The notes beneath the pieces are model-generated. The model had not been told where the DNA came from. It saw only the letters and a list, made by a program, of their open reading frames with translations, and ran no database searches. Shown one piece after another: positions 1 to 10,865 of a DNA stretch of 64,000 bases (position 1 is its first letter; every line of letters starts with the position of its first letter). This stretch comes from Aeromicrobium choanae (GTDB taxonomy: Bacteria; Actinomycetota; Actinomycetes; Propionibacteriales; Nocardioidaceae). The stretch covers positions 1,054,001 through 1,118,000 of the forward strand of contig NZ_LT796768.1 of assembly GCF_900167475.1 (NCBI RefSeq), in the 5' to 3' direction. The position numbers were made by a program, and so were the translations under genes.

Positions 1-1089
1 CATGTCGACGTCGTCGTTCATGCCGTGCATGACCGAGCCGGCGCCGAGGAACATGTTGGCCTTGAAGAAGCCGTGGGTCAGCAGGTGGAAGATCGCGAAG
101 GCGTACCCGGCCGGGCCGAGGCCGGCGGCGAGCATCATGTAGCCGATCTGGCTCATGGTGGAGCCGGCGAGTGCCTTCTTGATGTCGTCCTTCGTGCAGC
201 CGATCCAGGCGCCGGCCAGCAGCGTGACGAAGCCGACCGCGATGACGAAGTTGCGGGCCGTGGGCGAGGCGTCGAAGATCTCGTGCGACCGGACGACGAG
301 GTAGACGCCCGCGGTGACCATGGTGGCCGCGTGGATGAGCGCCGAGACCGGGGTGGGGCCCTCCATCGCGTCGAGCAGCCACGCCTGCAGCGGCACCTGA
401 GCGGACTTGCCGCACGCGCCGAGCAGCAGGAGCAGGCCGAGCGCGGTGGCCACGTTGCCCGAGACCGAGCCGATCTGGTCGTTGACCGCGGCGATCGAGG
501 TGGTGCCGAACCAGGCGAACATCGTCATGATCGCCAGCGCCATGCCCAGGTCGCCGACGCGGTTGAGCACGAAGGCCTTCTTCGCGGCGGCGGCCGCGGA
601 CGGCTTGTGCTGCCAGAACCCGATCAGCAGGTAGGACGCCAGGCCGACGCCCTCCCAGCCGAGGAACAGCACGAGGTAGTCGGCCGCGAGGACGAGCGTC
701 AGCATCGCGGCGATGAACAGGTTGAGGTAGGCGAAGAACCGGCGGCGGCGCGGGTCGTGGGCCATGTACCCGATCGAGTACACGTGGATCAGCGTGCCGA
801 CGCCGGTGATGAGCAGCACGAACAGGCTCGAGAGCGTGTCGAACGTGAACGAGAAGTCCACGTGGAACGCCCCGGCGTCGATCCAGGTGCCGATGGTCTC
901 GGTGACCGAGCGGTCCTCGGGATCGCGCCCGGCCAGCTGGATGAACATGATGAGGCCGAGCACGAACGACGCCGCCGAGCAGGCGGTGGCGATCAGGTGA
1001 CCGAAGCGGTCGGACTCCTTGCCCCACGTGAGCAGGAGCGCGGCGCCCGCCAGTGGGATGGCGATGAGCAGCCAGGACAGTTCCAGCAC
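1..1089 (-). CDS. nuoL: NADH-quinone oxidoreductase subunit L (3' part outside window)
   Basis: This is the antiporter-like, proton-pumping membrane subunit of complex I. The 363 N-terminal residues are present, and the gene continues past the left edge. The translation shows a run of hydrophobic helices, the block [16 protein letters not shown], and the family hallmark [15 protein letters not shown] followed by [19 protein letters not shown], which carries the conserved lysine and histidines of the proton channel. The start is taken as GTG at 1089, because GGGAG sits about 6 nt upstream and the gene begins 10 nt after nuoK ends. It is the last gene visible in the nuoA-L operon; nuoM and nuoN presumably follow outside. 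Confidence 0.97.
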   Translation of the reverse strand, partial: MLELSWLLIAIPLAGAALLLTWGKESDRFGHLIATACSAASFVLGLIMFIQLAGRDPEDRSVTETIGTWIDAGAFHVDFSFTFDTLSSLFVLLITGVGTLIHVYSIGYMAHDPRRRRFFAYLNLFIAAMLTLVLAADYLVLFLGWEGVGLASYLLIGFWQHKPSAAAAAKKAFVLNRVGDLGMALAIMTMFAWFGTTSIAAVNDQIGSVSGNVATALGLLLLLGACGKSAQVPLQAWLLDAMEGPTPVSALIHAATMVTAGVYLVVRSHEIFDASPTARNFVIAVGFVTLLAGAWIGCTKDDIKKALAGSTMSQIGYMMLAAGLGPAGYAFAIFHLLTHGFFKANMFLGAGSVMHGMNDDVDM

Positions 1090-1099
1090 GACGTCTCCC

Positions 1100-1393
1100 T
1101 CAGGCCTTCAGCAGGTTCGCCTCGTCGACCGAAGTCGTCCGACGCGTGCGGTAGATGGACACGATGATGGCCAGGCCGATGGTGACCTCGGCGGCGGCGA
1201 CGACCATGACGAAGAACGCCGCGACCTGGCCGTCGAGGTTGCCGTGCTGGCGCGCGAACGAGACGAACGCGAGGTTCGTGGCGTTCAGCATGAGCTCGAC
1301 GCACATGAAGACGACGATCGCGTTGCGGCGCACCAGGACGCCGACCGCGCCGATCGAGAACAGCAGCATCGACAGGGTGATGTACTCGGTCAT
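1100..1393 (-). CDS. nuoK: NADH-quinone oxidoreductase subunit K
   Basis: This small membrane subunit of complex I has 97 aa, close to the usual length. Three transmembrane helices are visible. They carry the two buried glutamates of the proton path, in [13 protein letters not shown] and [13 protein letters not shown]. The ATG overlaps the nuoJ stop as ATGA, so translation is probably coupled to nuoJ. Confidence 0.97.
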   Translation of the reverse strand: MTEYITLSMLLFSIGAVGVLVRRNAIVVFMCVELMLNATNLAFVSFARQHGNLDGQVAAFFVMVVAAAEVTIGLAIIVSIYRTRRTTSVDEANLLKA

Positions 1394-2241
1394 GCGCGGT
1401 CCTCCTCGTCGGTGGCCCCGTCGGAGGCCTCATCGGCAGCGGAGTCGGCGACGTCGGGGCGCTCGGTGGTGAGCGGCCGCTCGTCGGGATCGATGTCGCT
1501 GGCCGAGATCTCGCCCACCACGCGGGTGACGTCCTCGGCGTCGTGCACCTCGAACTGGTGGCGGGACACGAGCGTGCCGGGCACCGACTCGGGCAGCGGG
1601 GTGCCGTCGGGCAGCAGGGCGGGCGTGTCGACGGCGTTGTGCCGGGCGAAGACGCCGGGCGTCGGCGCGTTGCCCGGGTGCTTGCCGGTCTCGGCGTAGT
1701 CGCGCATGCGGCGCGCCTGCAGCTCGGCCTGGGTGGGCGGGTCGACGAGGCGCTCGCGGTGGGCCAGCACCATGGCGCCGAGCACCGCGACGATCATCAG
1801 CGCGGCGGTGAACTCGAACGCCAGCACGTACTTGGTGAACAGCAGCGAGGCCAGGCCGTGGACGTTGCCGTTCGCGTTGGCCTCGCCGAGGCCCACGACC
1901 GCGGAGGACACCGACTGGGCGATCGCGGTGGTCAGCAGGAGCGCGAACAGGATGCCCACGATCGCCGCGGCGGCGCGGTGGCCCTTGATCGTCTCCACGA
2001 CCGAGTCGGACGTCTCGACGCCCACGAGCATCAGCACGAAGAGGAACAGCATCATGATCGCGCCGGTGTAGACGATGATCTGCACCGCGAACAGGAACGG
2101 GGCGCCCTGCGCCGCGTAGAGCATCGCCAGGCAGATCATCACGACCGCCAGGCACAGGGCCGCGTGCACGGCCTTGCGGGCGAAGATGAGACCCATCGCC
2201 GCCAGCACCATCACCGGGGCGAGGATCCAGAACGCGGTCAC
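1390..2241 (-). CDS. nuoJ: NADH-quinone oxidoreductase subunit J
   Basis: This is a membrane subunit of complex I (283 aa from the start chosen here). The first 170 residues hold five hydrophobic helices, including the conserved stretch [21 protein letters not shown] hydrophilic tail of about 110 residues follows and ends in a run rich in Asp and Glu; long tails of this kind are common in actinobacterial NuoJ. The GTG at 2241 was chosen because it overlaps the nuoI stop as GTGA, like most junctions in this operon. The open frame extends further upstream, but only as a shadow of nuoI. Confidence 0.95.
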   Translation of the reverse strand: MTAFWILAPVMVLAAMGLIFARKAVHAALCLAVVMICLAMLYAAQGAPFLFAVQIIVYTGAIMMLFLFVLMLVGVETSDSVVETIKGHRAAAAIVGILFALLLTTAIAQSVSSAVVGLGEANANGNVHGLASLLFTKYVLAFEFTAALMIVAVLGAMVLAHRERLVDPPTQAELQARRMRDYAETGKHPGNAPTPGVFARHNAVDTPALLPDGTPLPESVPGTLVSRHQFEVHDAEDVTRVVGEISASDIDPDERPLTTERPDVADSAADEASDGATDEEDRA

Positions 2242-2792
2242 GCCGTGGCCTCCGGCCCGCTCGTGGTCTCGACGATCGGCAGCGACTTGCCGCGGTAGTA
2301 GTCCGTGTGGTCGTCGCTGATCAGCATCTCGTGCGGCGGCTCGACCATGCCCGGCAGCAGCGGCGCCAGCAGGTCGGACTTCTCGTAGATCAGGTCGGCG
2401 CGGTTGTCGTCGGCCAGCTCGTACTCGTTGGTCATCGTGAGCGCGCGGGTGGGGCACGCCTCGATGCACAGGCCGCACAGGATGCAGCGCAGGTAGTTGA
2501 TCTGGTAGACCCGGCCGTACCGCTCACCGGGGCTGAACCGCTCGTCCTCGGTGTTGCTGGCGCCCTCGACGTAGATCGCGTCGGCGGGGCAGGCCCACGC
2601 GCACAGCTCGCAGCCGACGCACTTCTCCAAGCCGTCGGGCCAGCGGTTCAGCTGGTGCCGGCCGTGGAAGCGCGGCGCCGTGGGCACCTTCTCGAACGGG
2701 TACTTCTCGGTGACCGGCTTCTTGAACATCGTCCGGAACGTCACGCCGAAGCCGGCGATCGGGTCCCAGAGGGTCTCCTTGAGTGTGCTCAT
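2238..2792 (-). CDS. nuoI: NADH-quinone oxidoreductase subunit I (two 4Fe-4S clusters)
   Basis: This ferredoxin-like subunit of the complex I connecting arm has 184 aa. Two classic CxxCxxCxxxCP motifs are present: C58, C61, C64, C68 and C103, C106, C109, C113. They bind clusters N6a and N6b, which pass electrons from NuoG to NuoB. All eight ligands are intact. The ATG overlaps the nuoH stop as ATGA, and the 3' end overlaps nuoJ. Confidence 0.98.
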   Translation of the reverse strand: MSTLKETLWDPIAGFGVTFRTMFKKPVTEKYPFEKVPTAPRFHGRHQLNRWPDGLEKCVGCELCAWACPADAIYVEGASNTEDERFSPGERYGRVYQINYLRCILCGLCIEACPTRALTMTNEYELADDNRADLIYEKSDLLAPLLPGMVEPPHEMLISDDHTDYYRGKSLPIVETTSGPEATA

Positions 2793-4057
2793 CGCGCTTC
2801 TCCCCCATCAGTGGGCTGCGTGGTGGTCGGTGCGGCGGCCATGGCGTCGCGCTGCGAGGGCAGCGGCGGCACCGGGTAGCCGCCGGCGAAGGCGTCGAAC
2901 TCCTGCGGCTCCGGCTCGAGCTCCTCGTCCTCCTCGTCCCGCGTGGGCAGGAAGAAGGTGACGAGCAGCAGCACGCCGGCGACACCGGCGGCCACGAGCA
3001 TCGCGTTCTGGTCGAGCATGTCCTCGACCTGCAGCTTGCGGATGAACGCCAGGGCGACGATCCAGCCGAGCGCGATCGGGATGAGCCACTTCCAGCCGAA
3101 GTGCATGAACTGGTCGTAGCGCATGCGGGGCAGCGTGCCGCGCAGCCAGATGTACATGAAGATGAAGGCGAGCGTCTTGAGGAAGAACCACAGCACGGGC
3201 CAGTAGCCCTCGTTGGCGCCCTCCCAGATCTGGGCGATGCCGAAGGGGGCGCGCCAGCCGCCGAGGAACATCGTGGTCGCCAACGCCGCGACGGTGACCA
3301 TGTTGATGTACTCGGCCAGGAAGAACATCGCGAACTTGAACGACGAGTACTCGGTGTGGAAGCCGCCGACGAGCTCGCCCTCGGCCTCGGGGAGGTCGAA
3401 CGGAGCGCGGTTGGTCTCGCCGACCATCGCGATGACGTAGATGATGAACGACGGCAGCAGCGGGATGAAGAACCAGACGTCCTCCTGCGCCGCGACGATC
3501 TCCGACGTCGACATCGAGCCGGCGTAGATGAAGACCGTGACCAGGGCCAGGCCCATCGCGACCTCGTAGCTGATCACCTGGGCGCTGGAGCGCAGGCCGC
3601 CCAGCAGGGCGTAGATCGAGCCGGAGGACCAGCCGGCCAGCACGATGCCGTACACGCCGACCGAGGTGACCGCGAGGATGTAGAGCACCGCGACGGGCAG
3701 GTCGGTCAGCTGCAGGGGCGTCTCGTGGCCGAAGAAGTTGACCACCGGGCCGAACGGGATGACCGCCCAGGCCAGGAACGACGGGACCACCGCGATGATC
3801 GGCGCGACGTAGTAGACGACCTTGTCGGCGGCCTTCGGGAAGATCTCCTCCTTCAGGCCCAGCTTCACGCCGTCGGCGAGGCTCTGCAGCAGGCCGAAGG
3901 GGCCGTTGACGTTGGGGCCGATGCGGTGCTGCATCCGCGCCACGACGCGACGCTCGAACCAGATGTTGAAGAGCGTGTAGACGACGAGGAAGACGAAGAT
4001 CAGCAGCGCCTTGAGCGCGACGACCCACCAGGGATCGTTGCCGAAGAGCTCCATCAT
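2789..4057 (-). CDS. nuoH: NADH-quinone oxidoreductase subunit H
   Basis: This membrane subunit forms part of the quinone-binding chamber of complex I (422 aa). Visible landmarks are [15 protein letters not shown] near the N-terminus, followed by multiple membrane helices with the loop [20 protein letters not shown], a signature of NuoH. A charged cytoplasmic tail of about 60 residues rich in Glu and Pro follows the last helix. The first of two adjacent ATGs, at 4057, overlaps the nuoG stop as ATGA and is taken as the start. Confidence 0.97.
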   Translation of the reverse strand: MMELFGNDPWWVVALKALLIFVFLVVYTLFNIWFERRVVARMQHRIGPNVNGPFGLLQSLADGVKLGLKEEIFPKAADKVVYYVAPIIAVVPSFLAWAVIPFGPVVNFFGHETPLQLTDLPVAVLYILAVTSVGVYGIVLAGWSSGSIYALLGGLRSSAQVISYEVAMGLALVTVFIYAGSMSTSEIVAAQEDVWFFIPLLPSFIIYVIAMVGETNRAPFDLPEAEGELVGGFHTEYSSFKFAMFFLAEYINMVTVAALATTMFLGGWRAPFGIAQIWEGANEGYWPVLWFFLKTLAFIFMYIWLRGTLPRMRYDQFMHFGWKWLIPIALGWIVALAFIRKLQVEDMLDQNAMLVAAGVAGVLLLVTFFLPTRDEEDEELEPEPQEFDAFAGGYPVPPLPSQRDAMAAAPTTTQPTDGGEAR

Positions 4058-6444
4058 GCCGCACCTCCCGACAGCGCGACCCGGGCGCCGTGGGCGGCTC
4101 CGGTGGCGGCGCCGAGGTGGACGCCGGAGTTGGTGGGCGCCCACACGACCCCGTCGGGCATGAAGGCCGCCTCGGCGACGAAAGTGGCCGATCCGGTGGG
4201 TCCCGTGAGCGTGGCCGGGCCACCGGGCTGAGCGCCCGCGGCGAGCAGCGTGGCCTCGCTGGCGCGCAGGACCGGCTGCCGCGCGGTCTGGCGGTAGAAG
4301 TCGGCGCCGTCCTGGAGGCGGCCGTCGTCGACGAGCAGCTTCCAGGTGTCGAGGACGACCTTCTTCGCGGCCGACCGCGGCGCGGCCTGCTTGCGCGGGC
4401 GGAACGCGGCGCGCTTGCCGTCCCACGGGCCGAGCTCGCGCCATTCGGCGGCGGCCTCGTCGGTGGTGCGGATGCCGATCGGACGGCCGAGCTCCTCGGC
4501 GATGCCCGCCAGCACGCGGACGTCGGGCAGGGCGGGCGCGTCGATCAGGACCTTGGCGAAGGGCCGCGGACGACCCTCCCAGTTCACGAACGTGCCCGCC
4601 TTCTCCACCGGGGGCGCGACGGGCAGGATCACGTCGGCCAGCTCCGTCACAGCGGACTCGCGGACCTCGAGGCTCACCAGGAAGCCCACGGAACGCAGCG
4701 CCTCGCGGGCGGCCGCGGGATCGGCCAGGTCGTCGAGGTCGACACCGCCGACCACGAGGGCTCCCAGCTCACCCGCGGCTGCCGCCGCGATGATCGCGTC
4801 GGTGTCGAGGCCGGCCGCGTCGGGAAGGCTCGCGACGCCCCAGTCCGCGGCCACGTCGGCGCGTGCCTCGGCGGACGCGACGGGGCGGCCACCGGGCAGG
4901 AGGGTGGGCAGGCAGCCCGCGTCGAGGGCGCTGCGGTCGCCGGCACGGCGCGGGACCCACGCCCAGCGGGCGCCGGTCTCGTCGGCCTTGGCCGCCACGG
5001 CGGACAGGCCGCCGGGCACCGAGGCGAGGCGCTCGCCGGCCAGGATCACGCTGCCGGCGGGCAGCTCGAGGGCGGCCAGTGCCTCGGGCTCGCTCCCGGG
5101 CACCGTCGGCACGAGGGTGCCGTTCATCTTCGTCAGGCCGCGCGTGGCGTGCGTGCCCAGCGCGACGACGTTCACGCCGTTGCGGCTGGCCTTGCGCAGG
5201 CGCAGGAACAGGGTGCCGGCCTCGTCCTCGGGCTCGAGGCCCACGAGCACCACCGTGGAGGCGCGCTCGAGGTCGGCGAAGCGGACGCCGACCGGCGTGC
5301 CGGCGACCTTGGCCGAGAGGAACTCGGTCTCCTCCTTGGCCGTGGCGCGGGTGCGGAAGTCGATGTTGTTGGTGCCGAGGGCGACGCGGGCGAACTTGGC
5401 GTAGGCGTAGGCGTCCTCGACCGTGAGGCGCCCGCCGGTCAGCACGGCCTTGCCGGCCGCGGCGGCCAGCCCTCGCGCCGCGACGGCGAGCGCGCCAGGC
5501 CACGAGGTGGGCTCGAGCTCACCGGTCTGCGGGTTGCGCACGAGCGGTGTCGTCAGGCGGTCGGCCTGGCGCGACCAGGTGAACGCGAAGCGGTCCTTGT
5601 CGGTGATCCACTCCTCGTTGACCTCGGGATCGTCGCCGGCGAGCCGGCGCATGACCTTGCCCCGACGGTGGTCGACGCGGATCGCCGCGCCGCAGGCGTC
5701 GTGCTCGGAGACCGAGGGAACGCTGATGAGGTCGAACGGGCGTGAGCGGAAGCGGTAGTCGGCGCTGGTGAGCGCGCCCACGGGGCAGATCTGGATCGTG
5801 TTGCCACTGAAGTACGAGCCGAACGGGACGTCGTCGGCGATGCCGATCTGCTGGTGGGCGCCGCGCTCGAGCAGCGCGATGAACGGGTCGCCGGCGATCT
5901 CGGACTGGAAGCGCGTGCAGCGCTGGCACAGGACACAGCGCTCGCGGTCGAGCAGGACGTTGCTCGAGAGCGGGAGCGGCTTGGGGAACAGGCGCTTGGT
6001 CTCGATGAAGCGCGACTCGGAGGCACCGTGCGACAGCGCCTGGTTCTGCAGCGGGCACTCGCCGCCCTTGTCGCAGACGGGGCAGTCGAGGGGGTGGTTC
6101 GCGAGCAGGAACTCGAGGATGCCCTCCTGGGCCTTCTCGGCCACCGGCGACGTGACCTGCGTGCGCACGACCATGCCGGGGGCCACCTCGAGGGTGCACG
6201 AGGCCTGGGGCTTCGGCATCGGGCGGCCGTTGCCGGCGTCGGGGATCTCGACGAGGCACTGGCGGCAGGCGCCCGCGGGGGCGAGCAGCGGGTGGTCGCA
6301 GAAGCGCGGGATCTCGGTGCCGATCAGCTCGGCGGCACGGATCACGAGCGTGCCCTTGGGGACCGTGACGTCGACGTCGTCGATCGACAGCGTGACCAGG
6401 TCGACGGGCGTCGTGTCGGTGGGGTTCGGCTCGGTGACGGTCAT
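4054..6444 (-). CDS. nuoG: NADH-quinone oxidoreductase subunit G
   Basis: This is the large Fe-S subunit of the peripheral arm (796 aa). The N-terminal 2Fe-2S ferredoxin domain has C49, C60, C63 and C83. The His-Cys3 cluster has H117, C121, C124 and C130. A 4Fe-4S cluster has C170, C173, C176 and C220. A molybdopterin-oxidoreductase-like domain fills the rest. The extra N7-type cluster seen in many bacterial NuoG proteins appears to be missing: where CxxCxxxC is expected, the sequence reads SEHDACGA (residues 246-253). A good ribosome site, GGAGG, precedes the ATG. Between this gene and nuoF lies a 133-nt gap with a palindromic repeat. Confidence 0.97.
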   Translation of the reverse strand: MTVTEPNPTDTTPVDLVTLSIDDVDVTVPKGTLVIRAAELIGTEIPRFCDHPLLAPAGACRQCLVEIPDAGNGRPMPKPQASCTLEVAPGMVVRTQVTSPVAEKAQEGILEFLLANHPLDCPVCDKGGECPLQNQALSHGASESRFIETKRLFPKPLPLSSNVLLDRERCVLCQRCTRFQSEIAGDPFIALLERGAHQQIGIADDVPFGSYFSGNTIQICPVGALTSADYRFRSRPFDLISVPSVSEHDACGAAIRVDHRRGKVMRRLAGDDPEVNEEWITDKDRFAFTWSRQADRLTTPLVRNPQTGELEPTSWPGALAVAARGLAAAAGKAVLTGGRLTVEDAYAYAKFARVALGTNNIDFRTRATAKEETEFLSAKVAGTPVGVRFADLERASTVVLVGLEPEDEAGTLFLRLRKASRNGVNVVALGTHATRGLTKMNGTLVPTVPGSEPEALAALELPAGSVILAGERLASVPGGLSAVAAKADETGARWAWVPRRAGDRSALDAGCLPTLLPGGRPVASAEARADVAADWGVASLPDAAGLDTDAIIAAAAAGELGALVVGGVDLDDLADPAAAREALRSVGFLVSLEVRESAVTELADVILPVAPPVEKAGTFVNWEGRPRPFAKVLIDAPALPDVRVLAGIAEELGRPIGIRTTDEAAAEWRELGPWDGKRAAFRPRKQAAPRSAAKKVVLDTWKLLVDDGRLQDGADFYRQTARQPVLRASEATLLAAGAQPGGPATLTGPTGSATFVAEAAFMPDGVVWAPTNSGVHLGAATGAAHGARVALSGGAA

Positions 6445-6475
6445 CGGTGGACACCTCCGACGGGGACGTTGGTGG

Positions 6476-6561
6476 TCTCGATATGCCCGCTCGTTCCTCG
6501 CGGAGCTACTCGACCACCGGTGATCGAGTAGCTCGTGAGCGCAGCGAACGGCGTATCGAGA
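6476..6561. repeat. Palindromic intergenic repeat, copy 1 (nuoF-nuoG gap)
   Basis: The segment begins tctcgata and ends tatcgaga, and its two halves are imperfect inverted repeats of each other around the centre accaccggtgatcg. Its left arm matches the reverse complement of the right arm of a second element at 36257-36353 with only two differences over about 45 nt. It lies inside the nuo operon, in the only sizeable gap besides nuoC-nuoD, and would form a long hairpin in the transcript. It looks like a dispersed REP/MITE-type element. Confidence 0.8.
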
Positions 6562-6577
6562 TCACGGAGACGATGGC

Positions 6578-7888
6578 TCACCGGACGGCCTCCTTCGCGA
6601 ACAGGGTCGAGGCGGCGGGCGGGAAGAGGTCGCGGCTCGGCGTGGTCATGCCGGCCTCGAACTCCTCGCGGAAGTACTGGATCGCCGAGGTGATCGGGCT
6701 CGTGGCGCCGTCGCCCAGGGCGCAGAACGCGCGGCCGAGGATGTTGTCGCACAGGTCGAGCAGCAGCTCGATGTCGCCCGGTTGGCCCTGGCCTTCGTCG
6801 ATGCGGCGCAGGGTCTGGACGAGCCACCACGTGCCCTCGCGGCAGGGGGTGCACTTGCCGCAGGACTCGTGCTTGTAGAACTCGGTCCAGCGGAGCACGC
6901 ACCGCACCACCGAGGTGGTCTGGTCGAAGATCTGCAGGGCGCGGGTGCCCAGCATCGAGCCCGCGGCGCCGACGCCCTCGAAGTCCAGCGGGACGTCGAG
7001 GTGCTCGGCCGTGAGCAGCGGGGTGGACGAGCCGCCGGGGGTCCAGAACTTCAGCTCCGAGCCCGGACGCATGCCGCCGCCGAGATCGAGCAGCTCGCGC
7101 AGCGTGATGCCCAGCGGGGCCTCGTACTGCCCCGGCTTCGCGACATGGCCCGAGAGGCTGAAGATGCCGTGACCCTTCGACTTCTCGGTGCCCATCGAGG
7201 CGAACCAGTCGGCGCCACCGGCGATGATGCCGGGCACCGAGGCGACCGACTCGACGTTGTTGACCACCGTGGGCGACGCGTAGAGGCCGGCGACGGCGGG
7301 GAACGGCGGGCGCAGGCGGGGCTGGCCGCGACGGCCCTCGAGCGAGTCGAGCAGCGCCGTCTCCTCACCGCAGATGTAGGCACCGGCGCCGGCGTGCACG
7401 ATCAGGTCGAGGTCGTAGCCGCTGCCGTGGATGTCGCGGCCCAGGTGGCCGGCGTCGTACGCCTCGCGTACGGCGGCGCGCAGGCGGCGAATCACGTGCA
7501 GTACCTCGCCGCGGACGTAGATGAACGCCGTGTGGGCGCGGATCGCGCGCGACGCGATGATGACGCCCTCGATCAGCACGTGGGGGTTGGCCATCATGAG
7601 CGGGATGTCCTTGCAGGTGCCCGGCTCGGACTCGTCGGCGTTGACCACGAGGTACTTCGGGTTGGGGTTGTCCTGCGGGATGAAGCCCCACTTCATGCCG
7701 GTGGGGAAGCCGGCGCCGCCGCGACCGCGCAGGCCAGCGTCCTTGACCTCCTCGATGATGGCGTCGGGGTCCATCGTGAGGGACTTCTCCAGGCCGCGGT
7801 AGCCGCCGCGCGCCGTGTAGGCGTCGAGCGTCCAGGCGCGGTCGTCGGCCCAGTTGGCGGTCAGGACCGGGGTCAGCGTGTCAGTCAT
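6578..7888 (-). CDS. nuoF: NADH-quinone oxidoreductase subunit F (NADH-binding)
   Basis: This subunit oxidises NADH and carries FMN and a 4Fe-4S cluster (436 aa). The glycine-rich nucleotide site reads GLRGRGGAGFPTGMKWGF, and the FMN/NADH region reads NADESEPGTCKD. The cluster ligands are in ESCGKCTPCREGT and the later Cys in GRAFCALGDGA. The ATG at 7888 has GAGGG about 6 nt upstream and overlaps the end of nuoE by 8 nt. Confidence 0.97.
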   Translation of the reverse strand: MTDTLTPVLTANWADDRAWTLDAYTARGGYRGLEKSLTMDPDAIIEEVKDAGLRGRGGAGFPTGMKWGFIPQDNPNPKYLVVNADESEPGTCKDIPLMMANPHVLIEGVIIASRAIRAHTAFIYVRGEVLHVIRRLRAAVREAYDAGHLGRDIHGSGYDLDLIVHAGAGAYICGEETALLDSLEGRRGQPRLRPPFPAVAGLYASPTVVNNVESVASVPGIIAGGADWFASMGTEKSKGHGIFSLSGHVAKPGQYEAPLGITLRELLDLGGGMRPGSELKFWTPGGSSTPLLTAEHLDVPLDFEGVGAAGSMLGTRALQIFDQTTSVVRCVLRWTEFYKHESCGKCTPCREGTWWLVQTLRRIDEGQGQPGDIELLLDLCDNILGRAFCALGDGATSPITSAIQYFREEFEAGMTTPSRDLFPPAASTLFAKEAVR

Positions 7889-8693
7889 CGGTGCCCTCGC
7901 TCTCCTGCAGGTCGGCGCCGCCCTCGACGTCGGTGTCGGTCTGCTCGGCCACGGTCTCGGACTCGGCGCGGCTCGTGTCGGCCTCGGCGACCGCCTCGGT
8001 GGTCGACTCCGGGGCGGCCTCGGTGCCCGACGCGTCCAGCGGCGGGGCGGCCCAGCCACGCTGGTCGGCGATCTCCAGGCCCACGAGCGACGCGGGTCCG
8101 GCGGCGGGTCCCTCGTCGACCAGGCCGTCCTCGAAGCCGCCGATGACCCGCTCCGCCTCGCGCCACGAGGTGATCGTGGCGCCGCGGGGGGACTGGACGG
8201 TCTCGCCGGAGCGGAGCTTGTCGACCACATCCATGGCGGACTCGGGGGTCTGGTTGTCGAAGAACTCCCAGTTGACCATCATCACCGGGGCGAAGTCGCA
8301 GGCCGCGTTGCACTCGACGCGCTCGAGCGTGATCCGGCCGTCCTCGGTGGTCTCGTCGTTGCCGACGTCGAGGTGGCCGCACAGGCGCTCGAAGATCTCG
8401 TCGCCGCCCATCACGGCGCACAGCGTGTTGGTGCAGACGCCGACGTGGTGCGTGCCCATCGGGCGGCGCTTGTACATCGTGTAAAAGGTGGCGACGGCGC
8501 TCACCTCGGCCTCGGTGAGGCCCAGGATCCGCCCGCACACCTCGATGCCCTCGGCGGTCACGCGGCCCTGCGCCGACTGCACGATGTGCAGCATCGGCAG
8601 CAGCGCGCTGCGCGCCTGCGGGTACCGGGCGGCGAGCTCGCGCAACTCGGAGAGCGTGGTCTCCGACAGCCCTTCAGAGATCTGCTCGGTCAT
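7881..8693 (-). CDS. nuoE: NADH-quinone oxidoreductase subunit E (2Fe-2S)
   Basis: This is the thioredoxin-fold 2Fe-2S subunit (270 aa). The four ligands are visible as C87 and C92 (CTNTLC) and C128 and C132 (CNAAC). The core domain ends near residue 190. After it comes an unusual acidic, Ala/Glu/Thr-rich tail of about 70 residues that has no counterpart in the short E. coli protein, although tails occur in actinobacterial NuoE. The ATG overlaps the nuoD stop as ATGA. Confidence 0.96.
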   Translation of the reverse strand: MTEQISEGLSETTLSELRELAARYPQARSALLPMLHIVQSAQGRVTAEGIEVCGRILGLTEAEVSAVATFYTMYKRRPMGTHHVGVCTNTLCAVMGGDEIFERLCGHLDVGNDETTEDGRITLERVECNAACDFAPVMMVNWEFFDNQTPESAMDVVDKLRSGETVQSPRGATITSWREAERVIGGFEDGLVDEGPAAGPASLVGLEIADQRGWAAPPLDASGTEAAPESTTEAVAEADTSRAESETVAEQTDTDVEGGADLQESEGTDD

Positions 8694-10021
8694 CGATCAA
8701 CGCCTCCCATGACGGGGTCGATGGATGCCACCGCGACGATGACGTCGGAGAGCATGCCGCCCTCGCTCATCGCGGAGACGCCCTGCAGGTTCACGAACGA
8801 CGGCTCGCGGAAGTGGACGCGGAACGGGCGGGTGCCACCGTCGGAGACCGCGTGGCACGCGATCTCGCCCTTCGGCGACTCGATCGGGAAGTAGACCTGC
8901 CCGGCCGGCACCCGGAAGCCCTCGGTGACGAGCTTGAAGTGGTGGATCAGCGCCTCCATCGACTCGCCCATGATGTGGCGGATGTGCTCGGGCGAGTTGC
9001 CCTGGCCGTCCGCCCCCACCGAGAGCTGGGCGGGCCAGGCGATCTTGCGGTCGGCGATCATGACGGGCTGGCCCTCGGTGGCGTCGAGGCGCTCGATGCA
9101 CTGCTCGACGATGCGCAGCGACTCCCACATCTCCAGCTGGCGGATCATGAAGCGGCCGTAGGCGTCGGGCTCGTCGCGGGTGATCACGTCGAACTCGTAG
9201 GAGTCGTAGCCCCAGTACGGCTGGGTGCGACGCAGGTCCCAGTCCAGGCCCGTGGAGCGCAGGATCGGGCCCGTGATGCCGAGGGCCAGCACGCCGGCGA
9301 GGTCGAGGTGGCCCACGTTCTTGAGCCGGCCCTTGAAGATCGGGTTGGCGTTGCAGAGCGCCGCGTACTCGGGGAGGCGCTTCTTGAGCAGGGCGACGAG
9401 GTCGCGCAGCTCGCCGGTGGTGCCGTCCGGAAGGTCCTGGGCCACGCCGCCTGGACGGAAGTACGCGTGGTTCATGCGCAGGCCCGTGATGAGCTCGAAC
9501 GCCTTGAGGATCTCCTCGCGGTCGCGGAAGCCGCACGTCATCACGGTCAGCGCGCCGATCTCCATGCCACCGGTGGCGATCGCCACGAGGTGGCTGGAGA
9601 TGCGATTCAGCTCGAGCAGCATCACGCGGATGACCTGGGCGCGCTCGGTGATCTGGTCCTCCACGCCGAGCAGGCGCTCGACGGCGCCGACGTACGCGGC
9701 CTCGGTGGAGAACGGCGCGACGTAGTCCATGCGGGTGCAGAAGGTCACGCCCTGGGTCCAGGTGCGGAACTCCATGTTCTTCTCGATGCCGGTGTGCAGG
9801 TAGCCGATGCCGGCGCGGGCGTCGTGCACCTGCTCGCCGTCGATCTCGAGGATGAGGCGCAGCACGCCGTGCGTGGACGGGTGCTGCGGACCCATGTTGA
9901 TGACGAGGCGGTCGCCCTCGAGCGCGTCGGCCTCGATCGTGTCCCAGTCACCGCCGGTGACGTTGAAGACCTGGCCGGAGGTGGACTCCGAGGTGCCCGC
10001 GTACGGGTCGGTGGTGACCAT
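8690..10021 (-). CDS. nuoD: NADH-quinone oxidoreductase subunit D
   Basis: This 49-kDa-type subunit forms the quinone site together with NuoB and NuoH (443 aa). It shows [15 protein letters not shown] near the N-terminus, the loop containing the catalytic His, and the C-terminal [16 protein letters not shown] and PSFVNLQGV blocks of the hydrogenase-like fold. The ATG shares its A with the TGA of a small upstream reading frame (10021-10119), giving a TGATG overlap, so the usual coupling to nuoC has been taken over by that fragment. Confidence 0.97.
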   Translation of the reverse strand: MVTTDPYAGTSESTSGQVFNVTGGDWDTIEADALEGDRLVINMGPQHPSTHGVLRLILEIDGEQVHDARAGIGYLHTGIEKNMEFRTWTQGVTFCTRMDYVAPFSTEAAYVGAVERLLGVEDQITERAQVIRVMLLELNRISSHLVAIATGGMEIGALTVMTCGFRDREEILKAFELITGLRMNHAYFRPGGVAQDLPDGTTGELRDLVALLKKRLPEYAALCNANPIFKGRLKNVGHLDLAGVLALGITGPILRSTGLDWDLRRTQPYWGYDSYEFDVITRDEPDAYGRFMIRQLEMWESLRIVEQCIERLDATEGQPVMIADRKIAWPAQLSVGADGQGNSPEHIRHIMGESMEALIHHFKLVTEGFRVPAGQVYFPIESPKGEIACHAVSDGGTRPFRVHFREPSFVNLQGVSAMSEGGMLSDVIVAVASIDPVMGGVDR

Positions 10022-10119
10022 CAGGAGTTGCTCCTTCGGTTGTCCGGGGAGGGGACGAAGCCGCCCTTGAACTCCACGTCGATGCCGCCGAGCACCGCGA
10101 GCGGAGCGAGCGCATTCAT
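10021..10119 (-). pseudogene. Mini reading frame carrying a duplicated nuoC C-terminus
   Basis: A 32-codon frame starts at ATG 10119 and stops in the TGATG overlap with nuoD. Its last 22 residues read [22 protein letters not shown]. They mirror the true NuoC ending, [22 protein letters not shown]. The first ten residues ([10 protein letters not shown]) are unrelated to NuoC. It is best read as the remnant of a partial duplication. It may still be translated, because it would deliver ribosomes to the nuoD start. Confidence 0.7.
10022..10089. repeat. Direct repeat of the nuoC 3' end, diverged copy
   Basis: These 68 bases align without gaps to 10153-10220, the real 3' end of nuoC. There are 8 mismatches, all in the first 35 positions, and the last 33 bases are identical. 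Confidence 0.9.
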
Positions 10120-10133
10120 GGAGCGTCCCGGGG

Positions 10134-10149
10134 CTACCCGCTGGGCGGC
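10134..10149. repeat. Inverted 16-bp copy of nuoC sequence
   Basis: The bases ctacccgctgggcggc are a perfect inverted copy of 10215-10230 (gccgcccagcgggtag), which lies inside nuoC. The two arms are about 65 nt apart and enclose the nuoC stop codon, so the mRNA could fold into a 16-bp stem there. Confidence 0.85.
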
Positions 10150-10151
10150 TC

Positions 10152-10865
10152 TCATGAGTAGCTCCTTCGGCTGTCAGGCGCCGGGATGAAGCCGCCCTTG
10201 AACTCCACGTCGATGCCGCCCAGCGGGTAGTCCTTGCGCTGGGGGTGGCCCGGCCAGTCGTCGGGCATGAGGATGCGGGTCAGGTGCGGGTGCCCGTCGA
10301 ACTGGAGCCCGAACATGTCCCACACCTCGCGCTCGTGCCAGTCGGCCGTGGGGTAGACGCCCACGACGCTCGGCACGTGCGGGTCCTCGTCGGGGCACAC
10401 GACCTCGAGCCGGATCCGGCGATTGTGGGTCATCGAGAGCAGGTGGTAGACCGCGTGCAGCTCACGACCCGTCTCGTTCGGGTAGTGCACGCCGCTGACG
10501 CCGCTGAAGAGCTCGAAGCGCAGGCCCGCGTCGTCGCGCAGGTGCTGGGCCGCCTGCAGCAGCTTCTCGCGGCGGATGAAGAAGGTGATCTCACCGCGGT
10601 CGACGACGACCTGCTCGATCGCGTCGGCCAGGCCCTCGCCCCCGGCGAGCCGCTCGGCGACCTCGTCGAACCAGCCGCCGTAGGGCGGCAGGGACGCGCC
10701 GGGCATGACCACGGGGCGGCGCAGGCCGCCGAAGCCGCTCGTGTCGCCGGTGCCGTGGACGCCGAAGGCGCCCTCGCGGACCTCGATGACCTCGAGCTCG
10801 GTGGCGTCGCTCTTCTTCAGCTCCGCGCGCGTCTCGTGCGACGCGTCCTGCGTCTCGTCGCTCAT
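10152..10865 (-). CDS. nuoC: NADH-quinone oxidoreductase subunit C
   Basis: This 30-kDa-type subunit of the complex I peripheral arm has 237 aa. The C-terminal half carries the family block [18 protein letters not shown] followed by [19 protein letters not shown] and RKDYPLGG. The N-terminal 60 residues are a variable polar extension common in actinobacteria. The ATG overlaps the nuoB stop as ATGA. Unlike its neighbours, nuoC is separated from the next gene by about 130 nt of rearranged sequence that copies its own 3' end. Confidence 0.96.
   Translation of the reverse strand: MSDETQDASHETRAELKKSDATELEVIEVREGAFGVHGTGDTSGFGGLRRPVVMPGASLPPYGGWFDEVAERLAGGEGLADAIEQVVVDRGEITFFIRREKLLQAAQHLRDDAGLRFELFSGVSGVHYPNETGRELHAVYHLLSMTHNRRIRLEVVCPDEDPHVPSVVGVYPTADWHEREVWDMFGLQFDGHPHLTRILMPDDWPGHPQRKDYPLGGIDVEFKGGFIPAPDSRRSYS

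Noticed and set aside
10090..10151. A tandem array or insertion-sequence end in the nuoC-nuoD gap
   Set aside because: No terminal inverted repeats with target duplications and no transposase. The pattern is explained by partial direct and inverted copies of nuoC itself.
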